Positions 51,031 to 58,494 of a stretch of DNA of 64,000 nt are shown here, piece after piece. Origin of the DNA: Pseudomonas gozinkensis (GTDB taxonomy: Bacteria > Pseudomonadota > Gammaproteobacteria > Pseudomonadales > Pseudomonadaceae). Every line of letters starts with the position of its first letter. Positions within the stretch are counted from its first letter, which is position 1. The notes under the pieces are model-generated. The model saw nothing but the letters and a program-made list of their open reading frames with translations. It did not search any database and was not told where the DNA came from. The stretch spans positions 2,258,501-2,322,500 of the forward strand of contig NZ_CP062253.1 in NCBI RefSeq assembly GCF_014863585.1, written 5' to 3'. Both the position numbers and the translations under genes were made by a program.

Positions 51031-52581
51031 ATGAACCTCGGCCGCGTCCTCGCCCTGATCCTGCTCGCTGGCGTCAGCCTCGGCGCGGCCGCGTTGCCGC
51101 TGACCGATGAAGAAAGTGCCGGCAAGCGCCTGTACCGCGAAGGCCTGTCCGCCAGCGGCGAGCCGATCATGGCGCGGGTCGGCGCGGCGGACGTGTTGCT
51201 GCCAGCCACCAGCCTGCCGTGCGCCAACTGCCACGGCGCCGACGGCCTCGGCCGGCCCGAAGGCGGGGTGCGTCCGCCGGAGCTCAACTGGTCGCGGCTG
51301 ACCAGCATTCACGGCCAGCAACAGGTCAACGGCCGCAACTACCCGGCCTACAGCGACAGCAGTCTGGCGCGGGTGATCCAGCAGGGCCGCGACCCCGGCA
51401 ACAATCGCCTCGACCCGAGCATGCCGCGCTTCCTGCTGTCAATGAAGGATCAGCGCAATCTCACGGCGTACCTCAAGCGTCTGGCCGATGACCGCGATCC
51501 GGGGCTCGATGACCAGACCTTGCACCTGGGCACCTTGCTGCCCAGCCAGGGGCCGCTGGCCGAGGAGGGCGCAACCATCGCGGCAGTGCTCAGCGGCAGC
51601 GTTGCGCGGATCAATCAGGCCGGTGGCATTCACGGCCGGCAGTTGCGCCTGACCGTGGCCGATCCCGGCCCGGATCGCGCCAGCGCCGAACAGGCCCTGC
51701 AACGGCTGATCGAGGAAGAGAAAGTCTTCGCCCTGATCGCACCGCTGGCCCCGGCGCTGGACAGCGAACTGGCGCCGCGTCTGGAGCAGTCCGGTGTGCC
51801 GCTGATCGGGGCCCTGTCGCTGCTCGGCCCGGTGCAGGCCAGCCCGCAGATTTTCGAACCGCTGCCGGGCCTGCGCGAGCAACTGATCGCGCTGGCCGAC
51901 TACGCCACCGCCAGTTTGCGGGTGCTGCAAGGGCCAACGCTGATTGCTTATCCCGATGACCCGGCGCAAGTGCTGGCGGCGCAGACACTTGGCCGCTACC
52001 TACAGGATCACGGCTGGCAAAAAGTCCGTTTGCAGGCCTACGACCCGGCGGCGGACAGCTTGCCGCTGGGCTCGCGTTCGGTGTTTTACCTGGGCAGCGG
52101 CGGTGGTTTCAGTCGGCTGGCGACCGGATTGCAGAATGCCGGGCAGGTGCCGTACCTGTTTGCCGCATCGAGCCAGGTGGCGGGGGATTTGTTGCAGGTG
52201 CCGGAGGGTTTTTCCCGGCGGGTGTTTCTGGCGTATCCGTTCGTGCCCAGCGACTGGACCCAGGCCGGGCGCATGGCGCTGACGCTGTTGCGCGAGCATC
52301 AAGGCCTCGGCGCCCAGCACGCGGTGCTGCAAGTCGGCGCCTACGCCTCCATGCTGTTGTTCAGCGAAGGCATGAAGCAGGCCGGCCGCGACGCCAGCCG
52401 CGAAAAACTGGTGGCGGCCCTCGAAGGCCTGCACGACTTCGACACCGGCCTGACCCCGCGCCTGAGCTTCGGCCCCGGCCGACGATTGGGTCTGAGCGGG
52501 GCGCACGTGGTTACCGTTGACTTGCCCGACCAGCGTTTTTATCTGGTCGCTCCCTACAAACCGATTATTGCCACGCCCTGA
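51031..52581 (+). CDS. Cytochrome c fused to periplasmic substrate-binding domain
   Basis: Five hundred and sixteen residues, signal peptide to about residue 21. Residues about 25-155 form a c-type cytochrome domain with haem motif C64-A-N-C67-H68 (LPCANCHGADGLGRPEGGVRPPELN) and a Met in DPSMPRFLLSM as a possible sixth ligand. Residues about 160-510 are a type 1 periplasmic binding protein (Peripla_BP_6 type): LLPSQGPLAEEGATIAAVLSGSVARINQAGGIHGRQLRLTVAD. It may take electrons from Mn(II) oxidation or sense a ligand. It is 9 bases after SCO 2 in the operon. Confidence 0.88.
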   Translation: MNLGRVLALILLAGVSLGAAALPLTDEESAGKRLYREGLSASGEPIMARVGAADVLLPATSLPCANCHGADGLGRPEGGVRPPELNWSRLTSIHGQQQVNGRNYPAYSDSSLARVIQQGRDPGNNRLDPSMPRFLLSMKDQRNLTAYLKRLADDRDPGLDDQTLHLGTLLPSQGPLAEEGATIAAVLSGSVARINQAGGIHGRQLRLTVADPGPDRASAEQALQRLIEEEKVFALIAPLAPALDSELAPRLEQSGVPLIGALSLLGPVQASPQIFEPLPGLREQLIALADYATASLRVLQGPTLIAYPDDPAQVLAAQTLGRYLQDHGWQKVRLQAYDPAADSLPLGSRSVFYLGSGGGFSRLATGLQNAGQVPYLFAASSQVAGDLLQVPEGFSRRVFLAYPFVPSDWTQAGRMALTLLREHQGLGAQHAVLQVGAYASMLLFSEGMKQAGRDASREKLVAALEGLHDFDTGLTPRLSFGPGRRLGLSGAHVVTVDLPDQRFYLVAPYKPIIATP

Positions 52582-52596
52582 CCGGAGGCCCTGATC

Positions 52597-53550
52597 ATGA
52601 AGCTCAAAACCCTGTGTTGGCTGCTGACAGGCTGGTTGTCGGTGGGAGTGGCGAACAATGAACCGGTGGCCGCCCGGGTCAACGGCGAGGCGATTTCCGA
52701 GTTTCGCCTGGAGCGCTTTTTCGCCGAGTACCTGGAAGATCAGGGCCGCGCCGTGGCGAGCATCCGCAACCCCAAGGCCTATAAACAACTGCGTCAGGCC
52801 GCGCTGGATACGCTGATTGACAAGGAATTGCTCTGGCAGGAATCGCGCAAGCGCGGGGTGAAAATCGATGCGCAAGCCGTGCGCGAACAGGTCGAACAGA
52901 CCCGCACCGCCATCGGCGGCACCGATAAATTTCTCCAGCGTTTGCAGGACGCCGGTTTCGACGAGGCCTCGTTCACCGAGTACACCCACCGCGAACTGGC
53001 GGCGCAGCGGATGTTCGCCGAGCTGACTAACGTCCAGGCTCCGGACGAGCAAGCGGTGCGTACGTTTTTTGAAGAACACCGCGCTGAAATGGGCGCGCCG
53101 GAGCAGGTCCGGGCCCGGCACATTCTGATCAAGGTTGCCGGCGATGCCGATGCCGCCACAGTTGAAGCGGCACGGCTACGCTTGGAGGAGTTGCGCACGG
53201 CTATCGCAGGGGGGCAAACCTTTGCTAGCGTCGCCCAATCGGGATCGGAAGATGTCACCGCCAGCCAGGGCGGGGACCTGGGGTATTTCGCCCGTGGACA
53301 GATGGTGCCGGCCTTTGAAGCGGCGGCGTTTGCCCTCAAGCCTGGCGAAGTCAGCACGGCGGTGCGCACACCGTTCGGCTGGCATTTGATTTTTGTCGAG
53401 AACCACAAGGAGGCGGCCGATGTCCCAGAGGAGCAAGGGCTGGAAACAGTCAGGGCATACCTCGCCCGACAGCAACAGACCCAGGCTCGTCGTCAGGTGC
53501 TCGCGCAGTTACGGGCAGAGAACAGGATCGAACGAATTGACGACGACTGA
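52597..53550 (+). CDS. Periplasmic parvulin-type peptidyl-prolyl isomerase
   Basis: Three hundred and seventeen residues; signal-like N-terminus (MKLKTLCWLLTGWLSVGVA), SurA-like N-terminal helices (about 25-165), and a PpiC/rotamase domain (about 168-265; RARHILIKVAGDADAATVEAARLRLEEL...SEDVTASQGGDLGYFARGQMVPAFEAAAFALKPGEVSTAVRTPFGWHLIFVE). It would help fold exported proteins, here presumably the huge MnxG before secretion by the nearby system. Last gene of the mnxG-side operon; 15 bases after the cytochrome gene. Confidence 0.94.
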   Translation: MKLKTLCWLLTGWLSVGVANNEPVAARVNGEAISEFRLERFFAEYLEDQGRAVASIRNPKAYKQLRQAALDTLIDKELLWQESRKRGVKIDAQAVREQVEQTRTAIGGTDKFLQRLQDAGFDEASFTEYTHRELAAQRMFAELTNVQAPDEQAVRTFFEEHRAEMGAPEQVRARHILIKVAGDADAATVEAARLRLEELRTAIAGGQTFASVAQSGSEDVTASQGGDLGYFARGQMVPAFEAAAFALKPGEVSTAVRTPFGWHLIFVENHKEAADVPEEQGLETVRAYLARQQQTQARRQVLAQLRAENRIERIDDD

Positions 53551-53553
53551 AGG

Positions 53554-53616
53554 TTCCCCCCCAATAGTGGGGAATGGCTTCGATGCCCATTCAGGTGCTT
53601 CCCCGTTTCTGGGGAA
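53554..53616. promoter_or_regulatory. Paired C/G-tract inverted repeats before the secretion operon
   Basis: TTCCCCCCCAATAGTGGGGAA (53554-53574, given here as arms TTCCCC and GGGGAA) and TTCCCC-GTTTCT-GGGGAA (53599-53616) are inverted repeats related to those upstream of mnxG. They lie 156 to 218 bases before the response regulator start. A promoter of sigma-54 type is not certain here: GG at 53679 is followed by GC one base too far. Confidence 0.55.
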
Positions 53617-53771
53617 CGGGGTGCCGGGACGAGCGGGCATTTCCATTCAATTCAAGGACATGAAGACAAAAAATTACCGGCACTTAGCCTGGCATGAAGT
53701 GTGCGTTACCTCTTGTGAGGCGCACTCCAGCGGGTTCAGTTTTCGGACTGGCGGGTTTCAAGGAGTTCACC

Positions 53772-54305
53772 TTGGTTAACAAAGTACTGGTTGTCGAAGA
53801 CGAACAGCTGCTTGCACAGAACCTTCAGGATTATCTGTCGGCGCAAGGGCTGGAAGTCCGGATTGCACATGACGGCGCAGAAGGAATCGGCCTGGCCGAG
53901 ACTTTCGCCCCCGACGTGCTGGTGTTCGATTACCGCTTGCCCGATATGGAAGGGTTCGAGGTGCTCGACGCGGTTCGCCAGAACAGGACGTGTCATTTCG
54001 TGCTGATAACGGGTCACCCGACCGCTGAAGTCTGTGAGCGGGCGCGGCAACTGGGGGTCAGTCACATCCTGTTCAAACCGTTTCCACTGGCGGAACTGGC
54101 CCGAGCTGTCTGCGACCTTCTGGGGATCCAGCGCGAAGCGAAACCCGGTGCGAGCCCATCCGAAGGCTTTGTCGAACGACGCCAGAGCAGGACCGAGAGC
54201 TTCCCGTTGCAGTTGTACGATGGCAGTTGGGTGCTGGCGGACCGCCGACGAAACCGGTCGGAGGCCATGGCACCGGACGACGATCAAATGCTCACCGGGG
54301 AGTAA
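53772..54305 (+). CDS. Orphan CheY-like response regulator (TTG start)
   Basis: Predicted 177 residues. AAGGAG at 53760-53765 stands 6 bases before TTG 53772 and the REC domain starts right there (VNKVLVVEDEQ), so TTG is preferred over the ATG at 53694. REC domain about 1-122: acidic pair E9/D10, phosphoacceptor Asp53 (LVFDYRLPDMEG), switch Thr in VLITGHPT, Lys in ILFKPFP. The remaining 55 residues are polar and carry no DNA-binding domain. No histidine kinase is next to it. Being the first gene before gspE (84-base gap), it probably regulates secretion or Mn oxidation by protein contact. Confidence 0.88.
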   Translation: MVNKVLVVEDEQLLAQNLQDYLSAQGLEVRIAHDGAEGIGLAETFAPDVLVFDYRLPDMEGFEVLDAVRQNRTCHFVLITGHPTAEVCERARQLGVSHILFKPFPLAELARAVCDLLGIQREAKPGASPSEGFVERRQSRTESFPLQLYDGSWVLADRRRNRSEAMAPDDDQMLTGE

Positions 54306-54388
54306 TGGCGCGATAGACGTTCCGGCACTCGCCGAATTCGCCTCCCGCGCCGTCAGGGCCTCAAGCCCCGGGTGTTGGAGAGCAAGCC

Positions 54389-56110
54389 ATGGATCGTCTG
54401 TCCGTTGTCGTCGAACCGCTGTCGGTCAATCCTCCACAGGAGGCGCAGACCCCGCCACGCTTTTCCAGTGAGCAACTGGCCCAGGCCCGGGCACGGGCCA
54501 CCACGTCCGGGGAACGGGTGCTCGATGCGCTGGCCGTGCTGTGCGAGCTGGCGCCGATGCCGTTCATTGCCAGTCTCGGCGCTACCCTGCATTACCCGGT
54601 GCTCGACACCGACACGCTGTTTCTGGCGACCCCGGTGTTCGACCGGGTCACCCTCGCGCAATGCCTCAAACGTGAATTCATCCTGCTGCGCCACAACGAC
54701 GAAGTCATCGGCGTGTTCGCCGACCCCTTCGACACGTCGCGTCTGGCCTGGATCGACGAATGCCTGCACGGCGCGCCGCTGTATCTGGTGCACGCCGATG
54801 ACCTCAAGGCCTACCTGGCCCGCCACGAAGAAAGCTTCCACGCGGTGGAATCGCTCAACGCCCAGGCCGACGCCGGCAGCGAGACCGACACCCTGCAAAG
54901 CCTGTCGCTGACCAGCATCAGCGAAGACTCGAGCGTGGTGGTGAAACTGGTCAACTCGACCCTGTACGACGCGCTGAAAATGCACGCCAGCGACATCCAC
55001 CTTGGCACCACTGGTCAGGGCCTGGTGATCAAGTACCGGATCGACGGCGTGCTGAACAACATCGGCAAGATCCAGGGCAGCGAGTTCGCCGAGCAGGTGA
55101 TCTCGCGGGTCAAGGTCATGGCCGAGCTGGACATCGGCGAAAAACGCGTACCGCAGGACGGTCGCTTCAAGATCGGTATCAGTGGCCGGCAGATCGACTT
55201 CCGGGTGTCGATCATGCCGAGCATCTTCGGCGAAGACGCGGTGCTGCGGGTGCTGGACAAACAGGACCTGGCCGACAAGGTCTGCGGCGTGCAACTGCAA
55301 GCGCTGGGCTTTGAAGACGAAACCCTGCGTCAACTGCGCCGTCTGGCTGCCGAACCCTACGGCATGGTGCTGGTGACCGGCCCCACCGGCAGCGGCAAGA
55401 CCACCACGCTGTACGCGATGATCACCGAGATCAATCACGGCGTGGACAAGATCATCACCATCGAAGACCCGGTGGAATATCAGTTGCCCGGGGTGCTGCA
55501 AATCCCGGTCAACGAGAAAAAAGGCCTGACCTTCGCCCGCGGCCTGCGTTCGATCCTGCGTCACGACCCGGACAAGATCATGGTCGGCGAGATCCGCGAC
55601 CCGGACACCGCCCAGATCGCCGTGCAATCGGCGCTCACCGGTCACCTCGTATTCACCACCATCCACGCCAACAACGTGTTCGACGTGATCGGTCGTTTTA
55701 CCCAAATGGAAATCGACCCCTACAGCCTGGTCTCGGCGCTCAACGCGATCCTCGCCCAGCGTCTGATCCGGCTGGTGTGCAGCAGTTGCAGCACACCGGT
55801 CAACCCGAGCGATGAAGAGCTGCGCGCTTCGGGCCTCGACCCACAGAAAGTCGATCACTACCACTTTGTCCACGGCAAGGGCTGCGGCCACTGCCGGGGC
55901 AGCGGCTATCGCGGCCGCACGGCGATTGCCGAGCTGCTGCACCTGGACGACGAACTGCGCCAGATGATCGTAGAGCGCCAACCCATCACCCAGATCAAAG
56001 CCCTGGCCTGCGCCCGTGGTTTGCGCCTGTTGCGCGAATCGGCGCTGGAGCTGGTGGAGCACGGTCGGACCACGCTGGAGGAGATCAATCGTGTCACTTT
56101 TATCGCGTGA
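54389..56110 (+). CDS. gspE: Type II secretion assembly ATPase GspE
   Basis: Five hundred and seventy-three residues. N-terminal GspE/MshE N domain (about 30-150), then the hexameric ATPase with Walker A GPTGSGKTT (331-339), Asp box IEDPVEYQLPG, Walker B KIMVGEIRD (396-404) and His box AVQSALTGHLVFTTIHAN. The tetracysteine zinc site is C464-x2-C467 and C499-x2-C502. It powers pseudopilus growth with GspF. GGAG precedes the ATG. The 3' end overlaps the next gene by 20 bases. Confidence 0.97.
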   Translation: MDRLSVVVEPLSVNPPQEAQTPPRFSSEQLAQARARATTSGERVLDALAVLCELAPMPFIASLGATLHYPVLDTDTLFLATPVFDRVTLAQCLKREFILLRHNDEVIGVFADPFDTSRLAWIDECLHGAPLYLVHADDLKAYLARHEESFHAVESLNAQADAGSETDTLQSLSLTSISEDSSVVVKLVNSTLYDALKMHASDIHLGTTGQGLVIKYRIDGVLNNIGKIQGSEFAEQVISRVKVMAELDIGEKRVPQDGRFKIGISGRQIDFRVSIMPSIFGEDAVLRVLDKQDLADKVCGVQLQALGFEDETLRQLRRLAAEPYGMVLVTGPTGSGKTTTLYAMITEINHGVDKIITIEDPVEYQLPGVLQIPVNEKKGLTFARGLRSILRHDPDKIMVGEIRDPDTAQIAVQSALTGHLVFTTIHANNVFDVIGRFTQMEIDPYSLVSALNAILAQRLIRLVCSSCSTPVNPSDEELRASGLDPQKVDHYHFVHGKGCGHCRGSGYRGRTAIAELLHLDDELRQMIVERQPITQIKALACARGLRLLRESALELVEHGRTTLEEINRVTFIA

Positions 56111-56894
56111 TCAATTTATCGCCGTGCTCGGCGCCAGCGGTGTCGGCCTCGGCCAGCGCCGGGGCAGCGACACCCTGTGGCTGGGCAGCGTCGGCTACAT
56201 CGACGAAGGCTTCCAGAGCTACGCGGTGGCGCTGGACACCCTCGACCGTCTGCTCGGCGAACACACCCGCGCTGGTGCCGAGCTGAGCGTGGTGATCTCC
56301 GGCCACTTCAGCCGCTTCTGCCTGGTGCCATGGAGCGAGCAGATCAGCAGCCCTGACGAACTGCGCGGCTTCGCCCAACTGTGCTTCGAAGACCTGTTCG
56401 GCGCCCCGACCCAACCGTGGAGCCTGGTGCTGTCGGCCGAGCCCGCCGGGCATGACCGGATTGCCAGTGCCTTGCCACAGGATTTGCTGGAACGCCTGCG
56501 CACGCTGGTCACGGGTCGCGGTCTGCGCCTGCGTTCGGTGCAGCCGTACCTGATGACCGCGTTCAACCGCTTCGACAAAAGCCTCGATGCCGGCGACTTC
56601 CTGTTCATCGTCGCCGAACCGCAACGCAGCGTGTTGCTGCTGGCAAGGGAAGGGCGCTGGTCGTCGGTGCGTTCGGTGGGCGGCAGCGACAGCGACGCGG
56701 CACTCAGCGCATTGATCGGTCGCGAACGGCAACTGCAAGCCTCCACCAGCGAACGCGCCTTCAACGTTTATCTGCACGCTCCGGCGCGCCTCGATGCGCA
56801 ACCGGATGTGGCGGGCGTGCACCTGCGCACCCTCGAAGACAACTCGATGACCGTGCGTGACGCCTTGTACGTCATGTCCCGGGCGGTGGCCTGA
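56091..56894 (+). CDS. PilM/GspL-like actin-fold protein (GTG start)
   Basis: Predicted 267-268 residues from the GTG at 56091, chosen because GGAGGAG (56077-56083) lies 7 bases upstream and the frame upstream is only shadow of gspE. The sequence resembles MshI/PilM-type cytoplasmic components (VSLLSRDQFIAVLGASGVGLGQRRGSDTLWLGSV...GYIDEGFQSYAVALDTLDRLLG), with an ASHA-like ATPase layout but little motif conservation. It would link the ATPase GspE to the inner-membrane PilN/O-like pair. Overlaps gspE by 20 bases. Confidence 0.8.
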   Translation: MSLLSRDQFIAVLGASGVGLGQRRGSDTLWLGSVGYIDEGFQSYAVALDTLDRLLGEHTRAGAELSVVISGHFSRFCLVPWSEQISSPDELRGFAQLCFEDLFGAPTQPWSLVLSAEPAGHDRIASALPQDLLERLRTLVTGRGLRLRSVQPYLMTAFNRFDKSLDAGDFLFIVAEPQRSVLLLAREGRWSSVRSVGGSDSDAALSALIGRERQLQASTSERAFNVYLHAPARLDAQPDVAGVHLRTLEDNSMTVRDALYVMSRAVA

Positions 56895-56895
56895 C

Positions 56896-57441
56896 ATGCG
56901 CGCCTTGAACCTCGACTTCCAGCCTCGTCCGCGTTCCGGTCCATTGGGCTGGAGCCTGCTCGGCGGCGGTGTGTTGCTCGCGCTGGTGTGCTTCGGCGTG
57001 CAGCAGCACCTCGGCGAGCAGGCCGAGCAACAGCAAGGTCACTTGCAGCACACCCAACGCCAGCTCACCGGCGACAGCGGCGCCAAGACAACGCTGAGCC
57101 CGGCGGAAACCCGCGAGCAGGCGCAGAACCTCGCCGAAATGCGCAAGGTCTCGCAGCAACTGCGCCGCCCCTGGGAACGCCTGTTCGCCATGCTCGAAGC
57201 CATGCCGCGCGACGACATCGCCTTGCTGACGCTGACCCCGGATGCACGCAAGGGCCAGGTACGGATCAGCGCCGAAGCCCGTGATCTGCAAGCGATGCTG
57301 GATTTTCACAAACGGCTGGAGGCCAGTGACGAGCTGTCCGACGTGTCGCTGCTGAGCCACGAAATCGTCGTCAAATCGCCGGAGCAACCGGTGCAATTCA
57401 ATCTGTCGGCGACCTGGGAGATAGGCGATGCGAATCCCTAG
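56896..57441 (+). CDS. PilN/GspL-C-like membrane protein
   Basis: Predicted 181 residues from the ATG at 56896, one base after the previous stop. A short cytoplasmic start (MRALNLDFQPRPRSGPLG) with the PilN-like NLL pattern, one membrane helix (WSLLGGGVLLALVCFGVQ), a coiled coil (about 45-95) and a ferredoxin-like C-terminal domain. It should dimerise with the following PilO-like protein to form the inner-membrane platform. Overlaps the next gene by 14 bases. Confidence 0.85.
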   Translation: MRALNLDFQPRPRSGPLGWSLLGGGVLLALVCFGVQQHLGEQAEQQQGHLQHTQRQLTGDSGAKTTLSPAETREQAQNLAEMRKVSQQLRRPWERLFAMLEAMPRDDIALLTLTPDARKGQVRISAEARDLQAMLDFHKRLEASDELSDVSLLSHEIVVKSPEQPVQFNLSATWEIGDANP

Positions 57442-57976
57442 ACTGATCGTTCACGAATACCTGCAAGGCCTCGGCGTACCGGGCCTGGCCGGTCTGGCGC
57501 TGCTGCTGGTCACGCTGGCCTGGGCACTCGGCGGTTTGCTGCCGGGCTGGCAGTCGCTGCAACAGCTCAGCCAACAAACCCAGGAAGCCACCGAATACCT
57601 GGCCAAGGTCGAGGACGGCAGCATCGCGCCGCCCGTGGTGCCGCAACGTCAGCTCGATGATTTTCGCAACAAGCTGCCGGCCCAGCCGCAAGCCACCGTC
57701 GCCATCGACCGCATCTACGCCCTGGCCGCGCAAGAGCACATCACCCTGGCGCGCGGCGAATACGCCCTCGGTGTCGATCCCAAGACCCATCTGGCGCGCT
57801 ACCAGATCCTGTTGCCGGTGCGTGGCAGCTACCCGCAACTGCGCCGCTTCCTGCACGCCTTGCTCGGCCAGTTGCCGGCGGTGGTGGTGGAAGACGTCGA
57901 GTTTCAACGCAAGAAGATTGCCGACACCGACCTCAGCGGCCGGATCCGTATGACCCTCTACCTGTCGAGGTCGTGA
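57428..57976 (+). CDS. PilO/GspM-like membrane protein
   Basis: One hundred and eighty-two residues: one N-terminal helix (LAGLALLLVTLAWALGGLLPGW), coiled coil, and a C-terminal ferredoxin-like domain (YQILLPVRGSYPQLRRFLHALLGQLPAVVVEDVEFQR), the standard PilO layout. It pairs with the PilN-like protein. It overlaps both neighbours (14 bases before, 1 base after), so the operon is tightly coupled. Confidence 0.87.
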   Translation: MRIPRLIVHEYLQGLGVPGLAGLALLLVTLAWALGGLLPGWQSLQQLSQQTQEATEYLAKVEDGSIAPPVVPQRQLDDFRNKLPAQPQATVAIDRIYALAAQEHITLARGEYALGVDPKTHLARYQILLPVRGSYPQLRRFLHALLGQLPAVVVEDVEFQRKKIADTDLSGRIRMTLYLSRS

Positions 57977-58494
57977 TGGACACCAAACGCATAACCGGCT
58001 GGGTGGCCTTCTTCGGCGTGGCGGCGGCGCTGGCCTGGTTGCCGGAATATTTCTCGCCGAGCGACGAAGCGGATTCGACCGAGGTTGCCGTGGCCAGCCC
58101 GGCGAAAGCCACCGCCCGTGGCGCGTTGCCCGCCAGCAGCGCCAAGGCCAATGCGGCGCCGATCAAGGACCTGAGCCCGGCCGGCGACCTGTTTGCGAGC
58201 AAATCCTGGAAGGCCGCGCCAACCCTGGCGACGGTCACCGAACAAGCGATCAACCCGACCCCGGTGGTGCAAGCCCCGAGCCTGCCACCGGTGCCGTTCC
58301 AGTTCGTCGGCAGGCTGCATGACCGCAGCGACCTGCAGGTGTTCTTGCAGGACGGCGAGAAAATCTACGTCGTGCGCAGCGGGGATGTGATCGACGACAC
58401 CTGGAAGATTGCGGCGATTTCCGATGTGGAACTGAGCCTGGTCTACCTGCCTTTGCATTTGTCGCAGACCTTGTCTGTGGGGAGTACGCAATGA
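57976..58494 (+). CDS. GspC/PilP-like periplasmic linker
   Basis: One hundred and seventy-two residues from the ATG at 57976. One N-terminal membrane helix (VAFFGVAAALAWLPEYF), an Ala/Ser/Pro-rich periplasmic stretch, then an HR-like beta domain (VPFQFVGRLHDRSDLQVFLQDGEKIYVVRSGDVIDDTWKIAAI), as in GspC and PilP. It connects the inner-membrane platform with the secretin. It overlaps the secretin gene by 4 bases (ATGA). Confidence 0.87.
   Translation: MDTKRITGWVAFFGVAAALAWLPEYFSPSDEADSTEVAVASPAKATARGALPASSAKANAAPIKDLSPAGDLFASKSWKAAPTLATVTEQAINPTPVVQAPSLPPVPFQFVGRLHDRSDLQVFLQDGEKIYVVRSGDVIDDTWKIAAISDVELSLVYLPLHLSQTLSVGSTQ

Noticed and set aside
53679..53693. Sigma-54 promoter before the response regulator (CGGCACTTAGCCTGGC)
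   Set aside because: Spacing between GG and GC is 11 rather than 10 bases, so it does not meet the consensus; kept only as a weak possibility.
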